NCBI RefSeq assembly: GCF_963678635.1
Contig: NC_087065.1
Span: 36,419,888-36,483,887 of the forward strand
Direction: 5' to 3'
DNA length: 64,000 nucleotides
Source of the DNA: Symsagittifera roscoffensis
Lineage: Eukaryota; Xenacoelomorpha; Acoela; Convolutidae
The translations under genes were made by a program, and so were the position numbers. The stretch's first letter is position 1. Every line of letters starts with the position of its first letter. Below the pieces are notes generated by a model that was given only the letters and a program-made list of their open reading frames with translations, was not told the origin of the DNA and ran no database searches. This document shows, piece by piece, positions 10,129 through 21,871 of this stretch.

Positions 10129-10264
10129 TACCACTTTCAAATAAATAATCTGGACAGTTTTTATTGATTGATATTTTCAAAACAGTTTTGTTTTCTATGA
10201 ATTGAAATTTGATTCTAATTTTTAGAATGCAGTTTGAGTAACTAACTGAATTACTGATTTTCAG

Positions 10265-10473
10265 AAAACACGAATGCGACTACTTCAAATGATAGTGAAA
10301 TGCGCCTTATCTGCTGTCATGATGGACGGAATCTGTACCAGATACACGATGTGGCTGTGGAGCAAGAGCTGTGCTTTGTCTGCTGGCGGAAGGTGCAGGA
10401 TAAGCCTCATCCAAAGTGCCCCTTCTGTCGGCAGAGTTTGCCGCTTTTCACTAGCTTCCTGCCGCACTTGTAA
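10265..10473 (+). CDS. RING-like zinc-finger terminal exon
   Basis: The acceptor TTTTCAG ends at 10264. The open frame runs to TAA at 10471-10473 and encodes about 68 residues. It holds an ordered set of Cys/His: ICCHDG, a later His, CFVC and KCPFCRQSLP, the last being the classic end of a RING finger (CPxC). RING domains usually act in ubiquitin ligases; whether this exon belongs to the JmjC gene or to a separate gene cannot be decided here. The first zinc pair is unusual because two Cys are adjacent. Confidence 0.55.
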
Positions 10474-10620
10474 CTATTGCTTTTGACCTTGTTTAAACTA
10501 ACTAAGCCTGTTGCCACGCGAACAACCTCTTTTTTCCATTTTTGACCACTAACTTGAACTTCTCAAAGTAAACCACAAAAGAACATCCAGCCCTTCCTCC
10601 ATATCGATCATGTTTTACCA

Positions 10621-11079
10621 TTGTTTAGTTCCTCTGACAGAGACGAGGATACACATGATGAGGATGACGATGAGGAGGGAGGAGACCAGATCGAAGTCGA
10701 GACAGTGGTGCCCTACCGTGACTCCGACTCCGACTCGGAGTCGGAACAGGAGCAACTGAGGAGTGTCTCCGACTCTGAACTGCTCTCGGGCAGTGACGAG
10801 GAGGAGATCACTGCCCTGGACGCTCTTGCGTTCTCCTACTTGCGGGCTCGCGGTCGCGGGCACGCTGTGGTCAGGGAGAGGTCTCCTCGAGTGATGACGA
10901 CATGCCCTATAATTGGGCAAGCTGGCGGGGGCGCAGTCGCGGACGAGCAGCGCCGTCAGTCACCGCGACTGCAAACCTGCCAGGCCGGACCCGGGATCGA
11001 GGACGCGCAAGAACCGCTGGGTCATCCCAGCCTGGGGTCGGACCCTCATAGTGAAGGTTCAAAATCTCAAAATAGATAA
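10621..11079 (+). CDS. Acidic Ser/Asp/Glu-rich ORF
   Basis: The first 75 residues are dominated by Asp, Glu and Ser (for example DEDTHDEDDDEEGGDQ), followed by an Arg/Gly/Pro-rich second half. The DNA here is clearly more GC-rich than its surroundings. Other frames also lack stops over part of the segment. Acidic N-termini of this kind occur in transposases and nuclear proteins, but no catalytic domain is visible. The end overlaps the first unit of the following repeat array, so its true 3' end is doubtful. Confidence 0.3.
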   Translation: MFSSSDRDEDTHDEDDDEEGGDQIEVETVVPYRDSDSDSESEQEQLRSVSDSELLSGSDEEEITALDALAFSYLRARGRGHAVVRERSPRVMTTCPIIGQAGGGAVADEQRRQSPRLQTCQAGPGIEDAQEPLGHPSLGSDPHSEGSKSQNR

Positions 11080-11900
11080 CTAAAAAGTTTTTGACTAGTT
11101 TACTAGAAAAAAGTTTTTTAGTGAAAACTGTTTGTTAGAAAACTGTTTTTTAGTGCGAATGCCGTGGCAGTATGCCGTATATGCCTACCCGCAGTCCGTA
11201 TATGCCTACCCACAGTATCCATCACACAGGCCCTTACTTATCAGTTAGTTTCAAAATCTCAAATCTCAAAATATAATACTAAAATGGTTTATGACTAGTT
11301 TATTAGAAAACTTTTTTTAGCCGTCACTAAATACAGTCATCTAGCCGTCACTTTTAGCCGTCACTAAAAACAGTCAACAGGTCACCATGCTAACATGCCA
11401 CCATCGTTTTTGCCGTAGATAAACAGTGATCATGTATCAGTACCCCTACTTATTAGTAAGTTTCAAAATCTCAAATCTCAAAATATATTACTAAAACGGT
11501 TTTTGACTAGTTTACTAGAAAACTGATTTTTTTAATCGTCGCTAGAAACAGTCATCTTGTCTTCACTTTTAGCCTTCACTAAAATCAGTCAACGTGTCAC
11601 CATGCTTACATGCCACAATCGTTTTCGCCGTAGATAAACAGTGATCATGTATCAGTAACCTCACTTATCAGTAAGTTTAAAAATCTCAAATCTCAAAATA
11701 GAGTACTAAAAAGGTTTTTGATTAATTTTTTTAGAAAACTGTTTTTTAGCCGTCTCCAAAAACAGTCACCTTGTCGTCACCTTAGTTCAAATGCCGCCAG
11801 AGTTATCAGTAAGTTTCAAAATCTCAAATCTCGAAAAAATATTACTAAAATTTTTTAGGACTAGTTTTCTAGAAAACTGTTTTTAGTACACACAATCGCC
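11050..11900. repeat. Tandem repeat, five units of ~140-215 bp
   Basis: Units begin near 11062, 11252, 11465, 11677 and 11818 with an AAAATCTCAAA run. Each continues with TACTAAAA...TTTTGACTAGTTTACTAGAAAACTG and an AGCCGTCACTAAA segment. Internal short repeats (TATCAGTAAGTTT) recur. Related shorter pieces continue to about 12000. No gene is visible in 12240-12580, which is plain AT-rich sequence. Confidence 0.75.
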
Positions 11901-12582
11901 CAAAGTTTGAATTCAACTCAGCAGCCACAAGTCCCATTATTATGTAGTTTGATGCCAACTCTAACTTATCAAACAGTATGCCAACCCTCACTTATCAAAC
12001 AGTGTGCCAACCCTCACTTATCACTAAGTCCGATAATTCAACTCACAAAATCAGCAGAAGTCCGTTTTCACAGTCGTTCTGTTTTTCAAGACATTTTGTG
12101 TAGATTTTTCTATTACAACTTATTTTTGACCTTTATGACTTTAGAAAACACTTTAGAAATTATTTTTACCAATTTAATTCAGATTTTCATTAGAAAACAG
12201 TTTTTTAGTGCAAATCGCCGTCTCAAATGGTGCTGACTCAAATACAGTCAATCTATGTCCTCTTTTTTCTCTCTTCTAAAATTTTAGATTTCGTTATCTT
12301 TCACTTTATTGCCTCATAGTTATCTCTATTGCCTCATCTGATGAACTTTACTGCTTGTTTTCTAGGTGCTACATAGTAGTTTAAATTAGATAAATTTTTA
12401 ATGATAGTTATGGAATTGAATTTCCCAAGTATTTCTTTTTGACTCGAGAAAATCGGCGCTACTGAAGCTAATTGTTATTGTTTTTCGGATCCACTAATGT
12501 AATCTTAATTATGCGCCCAAATGATAAAAATTTTGGCTGTATAACTTAACTAAGGATAAATGCTTACACTCAAAACGGGCTC

Positions 12583-13740
12583 ATGACGATTGAAATGTGG
12601 TGGTCTTCTCCTTCCTTACAAACTATAGAAATATTTTCTGGGGTTACAATTGATCGCTTCAACCGTGAGATCCTCAAATCTACGGTTTATTTTCTTTCGC
12701 ACTGTCATACAGATCACATGGTGGGCCTTAATGAGCCTGAGCTCTTCGAAAGGTTAAAACATTATATCTTGAAAAATTATTGTCATAAAGTTTCGGCTGC
12801 TTTGTTGAGTGCATTAGCGCTTTATATTCATTTAACTCCATATATAGTACCTCTGGATTCAGATAATGAGACAACTTTGAATGTTTCATTAGAAGGGGAC
12901 GAGACTCATACCCTAACTGTCACTCTTATTCCTACAGGTCACTGTCCAGGTTCAGTAATGTTCCTAGTAGTTTCCAAAGAAAAATCTGTCCTTTTTACTG
13001 GCGATTTCAGATGGCAAGTTGGCCATACGAAGCGAATCAATCATTTTTTCGACAATTCACAAGCAGCTGCTGTTCATTATTTAGATAATATTTATATCGA
13101 CACAAAGTTTTGCAAAACAGATTCCAATTTCATACCTTGTAGGGAGAGATGTTGCCGCGTAGCTCTGTTCATTTCAAAAAAATGTGGTCCTTTTTTGTAA
13201 CAAAAATCGCTACGGTTATTAATGAAAGAGTTTTTAATGAAAGAGCTTGCACTTAGATCCAACGCTAAAGTTCACGTTTCATTATGTCAGTATCAACTGT
13301 ACAAGTTTGTTCCGTCAATTCAAAATTGGCTCACCTTAGATGGCGAAAGTACCAATATCTATATCTGCAAGCCGTCGTCTGGGTCTGCGATTTTCAAACT
13401 GTCTTGCAAGCCGGGCATCTCAAGTCCAGAAGTGCTTAAAATCAATCCAACTGCAATGTTCTTCACTAAAAACGAGATAATGCGTGGGAGATTGGTTAAA
13501 GCAGTGTCTGAGAGAACCATTAGGTGATGTTATCCTTCGCACTCTTCAGACAAAATAATTGATTTGCTTTCGAATCTGCAGTTCGGAAGTATTACACCCT
13601 TCGTTTGTCCGGATAAAGATACTCCACTTGACTCTGTGAAAGATTTTATTTTAAATACGCTCAAACATCAGATCCAAACACGTCAAACGGTTCGAGTACA
13701 AAGTTGTGGAAAGAGAAAGTTCAATTCAATAACAGAGGTA
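12583..13740 (+). pseudogene. DCLRE1C: Artemis/SNM1-type nuclease, catalytic region with breaks
   Basis: The first frame (12583-13200) carries metallo-beta-lactamase motifs in order: VTIDRFNREIL, the HxHxDH core as FLSHCHTDHM (residues about 37-46), TGHCPGS and LFTGDFR. This order and wording match Artemis/SNM1C, a beta-CASP nuclease used in DNA end joining. The match continues in a second frame at 13222-13527 and a third stretch with YPSHSSDKIIDLL at 13530-13570. A donor (GAGGTAAGC) follows at about 13739. Between the blocks lie a frameshift near 13190-13220 and an in-frame TGA at about 13525. The catalytic region lacks introns over more than 900 bp. It is either a decayed gene or retrocopy, or an assembly with indel errors. 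Confidence 0.65.
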
Positions 13741-13954
13741 AGCGCCAGCTTTATCTGGAGAAAATTTCAACAAACACACCAGTTTTTTAATTACCGCTTG
13801 TGTAAGTTTTTCTTTTCAGTTTTGATTAAACGAGGATTTTTAGTTCAGTTTTCAGAGGACATTTCAGCTCAGCTTTCAAAAAATACAATCGAGCCGTCTC
13901 TTATCTCGTATCAAATGCTGATGAGTGCGATGATAACTTCTGAACCAACTGAAC

Positions 13955-14140
13955 CATCCATCTCAAATACTGATGAGCGCGATGGTAATTTCTGAACCAA
14001 CTGAACTATCTCATCTCAAATACTGATGAGTGACTGAGCTGTCATTTCAAACTGAACCATCTCATCTTAAATACTGATGATGATTTTTTATCCAAAACTG
14101 AACCATTTCATCTCAAATACTGATGAGTGACTTACTTGCC
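13955..14140. repeat. Tandem repeat, ATCTCAAATACTGATGAG unit
   Basis: Four or five imperfect units of about 40-50 bp each contain CATCTCAAATACTGATGAG and AACTGAACCAT. The array belongs to the same loose CAAATACTGA family as the arrays at 4.0-6.3 kb. Confidence 0.65.
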
Positions 14141-14364
14141 CCCAATTCAAACATGAATTGCCATTTTAAACCCTGAACAGCCATTTCAAACCCATTTGAA
14201 ACCAAAATAAAAAATTTGACATCAGCATAGCTAACCAATGTTTTAAGATTGGTTTGTGGATTACTCAAAGATAAGTCCTTTTGCGTTCAAAGTGCGCGTT
14301 CCTATAGATAATAAATCAGATATTCCACCTCTAGCTTTTAATTGTTCATATGCAAAATCAGTAA

Positions 14365-14660
14365 TAAACAAAAATGCGGAATCCACTTACAATCCTACAT
14401 TTGCGGATTCCGCATACAAATTTTGCGGATTCCACTTACATTTGCGGATTCCCTTTACATTTTGCGGAATCCACTTACAGTTGCGAAATCCAGAACAACT
14501 AGCTATATTTGCTTGTTGCGGAATCCGCAACAAAACAAAAGTGCCGACAAAATTTATGTTACAGGCATATGTATGCGGAATCCACTGAAACTTTGTTTGT
14601 GGAATCCACTTACATTTTGGAACAGATTTTAAGACTTGTCTCTGGAATCCAGACACAAAA
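14365..14660. repeat. Repeat array, GCGGATTCCACTTACA unit
   Basis: About ten irregularly spaced copies of GCGGA(A/T)TCC(A/G)C(T/A)TACA occur, some joined head to tail. The same hexamer-rich phrase TTTGCGGATTCC also appears singly at 7068. Repetitive ORFs across this stretch on both strands come from the array. 14660-15200 has no feature I can support. Confidence 0.7.
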
Positions 14661-15199
14661 TTGAGCTCCTATCCAGTGCACAAATTGGCCTCGTAATGAT
14701 CGTTTTACTTTGATTTATTTGTTAAATTTCGCCTATTGCTATACTTTCAAGTGAAAGAAGTTTTGTTTTGTAGTAGAAAGTCGCGACCACATTTAGACAT
14801 TTCAAATTTCGAGAATTTTTATTGGCAAAAAAGGAAACAAAAAATTCACAATATATTCATTTTTCATAAGCTGGACGAGCACTGTTTTGATCTGGACGTC
14901 TTATGTATCTGGCCTGGTCAACAAATGATCAAATTTTTGACAAAATTTCCAATCTTCGCCTTATATTCAACCAACAATCATGCATCTTTACTGACCAACA
15001 AGTAATTTTTTTGGCATGCTCTTGTCAAGCAGTCATGCCACTTCATAAGACCCATTTTGAATTCTTTTATCCTTTAAAGAAAGCACATATCAGCTGCTAC
15101 CATTCAAAACTCTGATTCTCACAGTGAGCAGCAAGCACTAAGGAAAAACTAAGTAGTAGAGGGTCTAAAAAATGTAGAGGGTCTCTAAGTTGAAGTGGT

Positions 15200-17570
15200 T
15201 ACTGGCGAAGAATGACCGACTGTCACCAAGACCTACCTGCAACGGGAGTCATATCCTGTCCTGGAACGGATGACCGACAAAAAAGAAAATGTCAACCTGC
15301 AACTGAGAGCAAAGCACTCCTGCTTCGAGACTTCAAGGCCCTTGACGCGCTCTAAAACTACAACTCGAGAAACGATTACAGAGGCACAACAAACAACGAG
15401 AGCTTGATTGACATGGGAGCGAGCGACGACCCTCAACGATGGGAGCCCGACTAGGAAAGAAACAGCGTCGGAAGCTCTCACCTCTCTAGTACTCACGATC
15501 GCCAGCAGCGAGCTTGTACTTGGACTGTGGAACTTCGAAAAAACTGATATTCAACTACCTCTGGAATACTAAGATGATGCAACTGCAGCTCCGCATCACG
15601 ATCAAGAACGCGACCACCATATATATTAGCCTCAAAAAAGTTGACCAAGCTGGCCAAAGGTGGCTCACGAGATAAATGAATGCAATCGATGAGAGAGACC
15701 GCTTGAAATCTATAAGATCATGCACGCAGAGTAGTTCGCCAGCGCAAAAACGAGAGCCAGACAACTGGTTTTGAAGAAACAAGAAATCTGGAAGACGAAA
15801 CTCACGGGCAAAAGGATCCAACCTGGAGGCCTGATCAGGAAACTTGGTAATGGTACTCAGACACATAACAAGTCGCAAATCCTCATGCAAGACGGCGTAG
15901 CAAGATTGACCAATCGAAAAAAAAGCAACTGCCTTGAAGAGTTGCGATAAGAAGACCAGCAACACCCATATCAGCATGAGGGACCACTGAGTGAAAAAGC
16001 CATCAACAAAGCGCTACGCTTGCCTACGGTGTAAGAAGAGATGAGTCAAGTCTTCAGCGAGAATGAGCTAGAAGCCGCTCTGAAGAAGCTAAACGTCAAC
16101 ATAGCCGGCGGCGCCTACCTTATTCAAAGGCGCCTCTTAAAGAATCTAGGCTGAATTGTAAATGGCAAGAAAGACCTTTAAAAAACAGACAGACTCGTAT
16201 AGACAGATCAGCCTGACGTCGGTAATGGGCAAAACTATGGAAAAATTTCTTAAAAGTAGGCGGCTCATCTGCCACTTTTAGAAGAGACACAAGGTGACAC
16301 GGCTTCAAACAGGCTTCAGAAAGTGCAGGAGTACCGAAGATCAGCTGCTCCACTTTTCAAAGCATGTATCTGATGCATTCCAGATCAAGCTTATAAGCAG
16401 GGCCTATGACACACTTTGAAGAGACCGGCTCTTCTGGAAGATGCAGCAGAAAAACATCCCGAAGACGTCGATCCGCTACACTCAAGGCTGGCTCAGCAAC
16501 CGCCAGGCGTTTGTCACCTTCGGAGACCAAGAAGAGTGAGAAGACACTCTTCGGACCGGGAGTCCCTCAAAGATCCGTCCTTGTACCCCTGTTATTCCTC
16601 ATCTACATTGTCGAGACGTCGTTGACAGGGTCCTCGATGACGTGACGTCTAGCCTGTTCGCTGACGATTTTGCAGTCTATGCCTCACGTACCACCCACGC
16701 CATGCAAGAATTTCCCGTCCAGCAATCAGTGAACAAGATCGCCTAGTAAAACCTCACCTGGAAGCTCACAATCTCACTGGCAAAGTGAGAACGCTCTTCA
16801 ATCACGACAAACACAAAAGAAGTTGGACGGAAACCTACCATCGCCATTGAGGTTACCCCGATCAAGACACCCAAAACTTCATGTTCCTTGGTCTCCACTA
16901 TGACAGACAGATGACATTCACAGCGCACAATTTTTCAGAGACACCTATACAGCCACTTCCCCTTCCCCGATGGAGTACGTGGCAGCGACCTGGCACACTT
17001 GAGTGTCACTCACGAACCTTGAGAGGCTTGATGCAGCCCAAAAGTTTCAAAACAGAGCAGGGATTGGGCAGCTGAAGACGACGCCAAACGAGGCAATGCT
17101 CCTAGACGCCGACCTGCACGCCATCAAGGACATCATAAACTCATTGTCATTAACGCACTCGAGAAATCAATGCGACTCAAATAAAGCAATCGTAGACGTA
17201 AGATCGCAGAGAAGCCGCAACATCGACATACGAAGAAAACAGACTGGAGGGAGCATGCCCGGGACAACTGGAACGAGATTTTCACAGAAGGTTGCAACCT
17301 CGAACAGTTCGTAGTTCCGTGTAGCAATTGCGCTTCCATTTTACAGACGCAGATAAACGAAAAAACGGTGAGACAAAAAATAAAATAGAAAAAATAGCGA
17401 TTCAACTGAAGGAAACAGGTCACTTTGAGCCGCATTCGTAGTGGACACCACACAGAGGTACGTTACTGGCGACTTAAAATCGATGATTAAACCGAAACCG
17501 AATGCAGAGCTTGCGTGCTAACCGAAGAGACCGTGGAACTAATAATGAAAGACTGCCCTGCCATGATGAA
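15200..17570 (+). mobile_element. Decayed non-LTR retrotransposon 1 (RT and C-terminal zinc knuckle)
   Basis: Reverse-transcriptase motifs occur in order on the plus strand but in different frames with many stops. These are a SENELEAALKKLN segment (about 16045), GKTMEKFLK (16235), an ADDFAVYAS active-site box (about 16665), a PQRSVL...PLLF segment (16562) and an RLDAAQKFQNRAG block (17020). A C-terminal CRAC...ETVE...CP knuckle follows near 17500-17550. This order is that of Jockey/CR1-like LINEs. Base composition is closer to 50% GC than the surroundings. The 5' end and endonuclease were not resolved. The element is dead. Confidence 0.65.
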
Positions 17571-19473
17571 CCACGGTCTGCATATAAACAATGCAAAAAA
17601 GAGTTCTGCTTTTTCCCCCAGTAAACAACCACTCAATCGAAAAACTAACTTCACTTTCTCTGAGACCTCTAAACAGCTTGACGATGAAATCACATTAGGA
17701 GTGAAAAAAAGATTTTAAAAAAAGAGCCAGAAAAAATCCTGAAAAGCAAAATGTAACATTCATTGAACCTATGCGAGAACCATTACCCTCTATGGAAGCG
17801 AGACCTGCCCAATAAAAGTCTCAGAAGAGCAAAAAACGAAAGACTGCTAGAAAAGATGTCTGAGAAAAGTCTAACCGAGTATGTGACTTGCCTGCAGTTC
17901 TTCTCAGGAAAACGCAAACCTCGAGAGAGTTTGCCGGACAAAGCACATGCAATCACGTTTAATACAAAAACTAGTTCTTGTTTTCAGAATGTGTCAGGTA
18001 AATTTCACTCTAATGCACTTTAGCTTACCACATTAAACGAAAAAACTGAAACAAAAGAAAATAGAAAATGGAATTTGAGGAAAAATAAAATGAATTTTCA
18101 AACAGAGCAGGGATTTTTAAAATAAAAAAGAAACGTACCTCACAATGGATCAAAAAAATTGGAGATGAATTTTGAAAGATGATCTAAAAAGGCTTTTGAA
18201 GCCAGGCAGAACGCAGTAGGAAAATAGGAAACATCGTGGTTAGACTTCTACAAAAAACTGTTGTGGGCAAAAAGCATGGGAGATCTCTTGTTCGCAGCAT
18301 CATCCTGGATCCTCGAGGACACCGGGCAGCATCACTGCCTTTCACACCCTGCTTGGACTTGGTATAATAACTAAAATATTTCAGAGTCATTACCAATTAA
18401 ATGCCAAAACTGATATAGAAGTGCAAAGATATTTCTAATAAAAACGATCATAACAATAGTAAAAAAATCAGAAACACAAAAAAAAATTGTTAAGGAATGA
18501 AGTAGTTTTACGATTAATAATTATAAAAATTGTAATTGAATTTTCAGAAAAACGGATTAATTTTCAGAAAAACGGTTTAATTTATTTTGACTAGCTGCTT
18601 TTATTCTGCTTAATGCTTTTATCGGTTCCCAGTTAATCTCAACCTTGTCCCTGCCTGCTTACCTGTACAGTTCTCATTTGTCCAAAAAACTTATCTAGTA
18701 TCCGCAAAATTAAATTTATCATTGGACTAAAAGTTGCCGAGAAATAATTAAGAAATCAGAAAAAAAACGGAAACTTGGTTATTTTTCAAGGTTTTTCAAA
18801 TAAAATGCTTAAAGTTTTTAAAGAATTTTCCAGAGCGACAGAATACATCCGGATGTGGATTGTTTGGCAGACTGATTCCTTTTGTTTCCAATTTGAACAA
18901 AGGTTCACCAAATATGATTGCCGAAATCATAACAATAACGTATTGTATGATTAGAGACATAGAATTACGTATTGTATGATTAGAGACATAGAAGATTAGA
19001 GACATAGAAAATTCAAATATAACAAAAAATTGAAATAAAACAAAAAACACCATGAGACTACTATTTAGACCATATTCTTGCTTCAGAGATCAATCTCGGT
19101 TAATAGTTTTTAAAAGAGTTCTTCTGGAGCAACCATGTTCGTTTAAAAATTGGTTGAAAAGCAATCAGCCGAGCATGTTCAAGATATTCAACAATTATCA
19201 GGGATTTATTTTCGTTGTAGGACCGAAATCTCATCGATTTATTCATTTAGGTTGCTTCTGTTTGTTATGTTCCGACTTTCGCAACGAAAGTAACGGAATA
19301 TATGTGCTCGGGTGGTTTTTTTCTTCAAAAAAATTTTGATTTTTTAACTAAATCGTTTCGACTGAAGTTCTTATATCATTCAAAATGTATTGTTCTTGTG
19401 AGCTTAATATTGAAAAGATGCTTCATCTGTTATCATTTTTCGTAAGGTTATGGGGGTTTAAATTTTGCAATTT

Positions 19474-19853
19474 GGTACAAAACAGTCCCAAACAAAAAAT
19501 TCCAATACAAAGCAGTCCGGAAAATTATGAAAATGAACAAAAAAACTGTCCTACACAAGACAGCTCAAAACACAGACCTAAGTAATAATTGTTATAACAA
19601 GCCGGTAGGTCGAGAATTGTCCTTTGTTCAACAAACAAAATGATCAAAGTAGTGACCACCGCAGTCGCGCCAACGTGTTAGGAGCTTGTCAACAAAAGGT
19701 AGGACTTGATACGAAATTTGGACCCGGTTATCGCCACAAAGCGGCGCGCAGCGCATCCAACGGCGACCTTAAACTGGACTGTTTTGTACTGGACTGTTTT
19801 TTTCCTTCATTACATGATTTCTTGGACTATTTTGTATCGGACTGTTTTGTATG
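19474..19853. mobile_element. MITE-like insertion inside duplication copy A
   Basis: GGTACAAAACAGTCC at 19474-19488 is inverted relative to GGACTGTTTTGTAC at 19776-19789 and a further copy at 19839-19853. Duplication copy B lacks this region, running directly from TATGGGGGTTTGAATATTGC to ACACCCC. Copy A therefore gained sequence, or B lost it. The insert includes a short GC-rich patch (19738-19770) foreign to the AT-rich background. No coding capacity is visible. Confidence 0.45.
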
Positions 19854-20910
19854 GGAAAGTTTTATAAAAGCACCATATTTCGCGCTACTAACGCGTCAGC
19901 GGAGATTTAATCCGTCTTAGAAATCGTTCGAATTAGCTTGAAGAAAGCTTATTTGCAATAATTGATTTGTTAGATTGAGCAAAATTTATCACTTTTTAAT
20001 TTATATGGGGTATTGATTTATATCTTTGTGGGGTGATTTTTTTCACAAAAAATCTCAAATAACAAAAAAAATGATTTTCCTTTTTTATAAAATTTATTTT
20101 TTTTATGCTATTCCATAAATCTTAAAAGGCAGTCGGAACATTCAAAGCTTCGCCCCGATATGAGAAGTCTTGTTGTTCCGACTTTCAAAGAAAACTGAAT
20201 ATTTATGCTCGGTGTGGTTTTTTTTAATCAGTCAATTTTCAGGGATTGAAATAATTATTTTCAACAAAATTTTTTACACCCCATTGAAGATACATTGAAG
20301 ATTTCAACTTCATGAGATCAAATATAAAGTGTTTTTTTTTACCTCCGGTCTTTTTTTGTGAAGCTCTGGCTGTTTGAAAATTGCTAAATGTTCCATGTTC
20401 TGGACTAAATTATGCGAATTTTCAACCTTTTATTCATATTGCTGAGAGCGTAACGCAAATTTTTTATGCGTGGCGAATCATCATGCGAAATAAAATTGTT
20501 CCAAATTGAATTGAGGCTAGTTAATTGGTCGTATTAATTTCGAACGACTCAAAATTTTACACTTTGTTACTGTCCAAAATGTATAGGTTTTCCATTCAAT
20601 ATGAACTGTTCCAAATATATTGTCCATTCGATATGAAATAAGTGACAGTCAGAACATTCAGGGGTTTGCTCTGAGATATCAGCAGTCTTGTTTTGCTTTT
20701 AGTACCAATTATTTTCCTTACGCTCAGTTCTGATGAGTTGTAATGTCAATACAAACGTCACCATATTGACGATAGTCGCGCTGACAAATATAAGGATAGA
20801 ATTTCGACGATATTTGCGGACGTTATACGCCGACCATTGGACTTTTCATCATTAGCCATAGCAACATTTTTATTTGCAAGTTAAGACCGCTAAGATTAAA
20901 GTTCGTGAAT

Positions 20911-21108
20911 TCAAAATCGGAAAAATCGGAAAGTTTTGTTCAGGTATTCTGCAGCGTAAAAAGTCACGAAAGCAAGACGAGCAATTAGGTTTTCATCAAA
21001 AATTCTATAAGGTGGTATGATACAGGCGTTGGTCACTTTATTTTTGAATCTGGAAACTTGAATCTTCCGCCATTGTGGCCGGGAAATTGTTTGATGGACT
21101 GTTTGCAA
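20911..21108 (-). pseudogene. Short conserved ORF shared by the duplication, copy A
   Basis: A minus-strand frame of 65 residues contains VSRFKNKVTNACIIPPYR. The same segment occurs in copy B at 23419-23706, with most residues retained but the downstream part shifted. Conservation of wording between copies may only reflect recent duplication. I do not recognise the family; it could be a fragment of a transposon protein. Confidence 0.3.
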
Positions 21109-21871
21109 GTCGTCTTCAAATTTTTAAACTGCACTTTTTTTTGTCGTATAACTTGAAATGATAAGGATGTCTCTCTGGTTAAGCTATATCTCTCGAACTG
21201 GAGTGGCAGACTGTTATGGTCCCACAGGTATGTTACCATCAATTTTCAAGGAGAAAAAAGCATTTTTGTAGCACCCAAAAATAGGATTCATTAAACTATT
21301 CTCATCTCATTGCCTTTGTTTCTAGCCAAATTAATGATTCGTTGCCTTTGCTTCTAGCGAAATTATACCAAACTCGACCAATCAAAAAAAAACTTTCCGC
21401 AAGGTTTATAGAATCATTGAGCTTCGGACGAAAAAAAAACCGGGACTAAACCGATGAATAGTTTGTTTGCAAAATCTGTAAAATTTAGTACTTCCCAGAT
21501 CAATAAAAGAATCTTTTCTGAAGAATTTCAAAAAGGAATTTAACATCAAAACAATTGTAAAAACGAAACAGTAAAAACTTACACTAATAGAATTTTTTTT
21601 CAACATTTCTCCCATTAACGAGTTCTTAGCCATTCGATTGCAGTTAAACAGCTCTTTTCACTAATTTTCTATAGTTTTTTCTTGTTTTTTTTTCCTATAT
21701 CAAGCAGTTTAGCAAAAGAAGAGTAAGACCTAGCTAAAACATTTGGAAATAAAATTTAAGTATTATTGAAAAATGAAAATCTCTGTTAAAATTAACAACT
21801 TGAAACTGATCAGTTTATCGACCCAGCTCGTATCGATAATGTTAAACCAATTTTTTGAGTGCATGAAAACG

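Larger units (their letters stand above)
17859..21871. repeat. Segmental duplication, copy A (4.0 kb)
   Basis: This block and the next share the same order of landmarks. They begin at TCTGAGAAAAGTCTAACCGAG and continue through a Lys/Asn-rich stretch with ACTGAAACAAAAGAAAA, a conserved region with AACTTGGTTATTTTTCAAGG, a shared 900-bp block (20.34-21.25 kb against 22.94-23.87 kb) and an end near GATCAGTTTATCGACC. Copy A ends exactly where copy B begins, so they are head to tail. Copy A contains two inserts absent from B (about 18.9-19.29 and 19.47-20.27 kb). Confidence 0.8.

Noticed and set aside
10621-11079. N-terminus of a piggyBac-like transposase
   Set aside because: Acidic composition is the only resemblance; no catalytic domain or terminal repeats are visible nearby.
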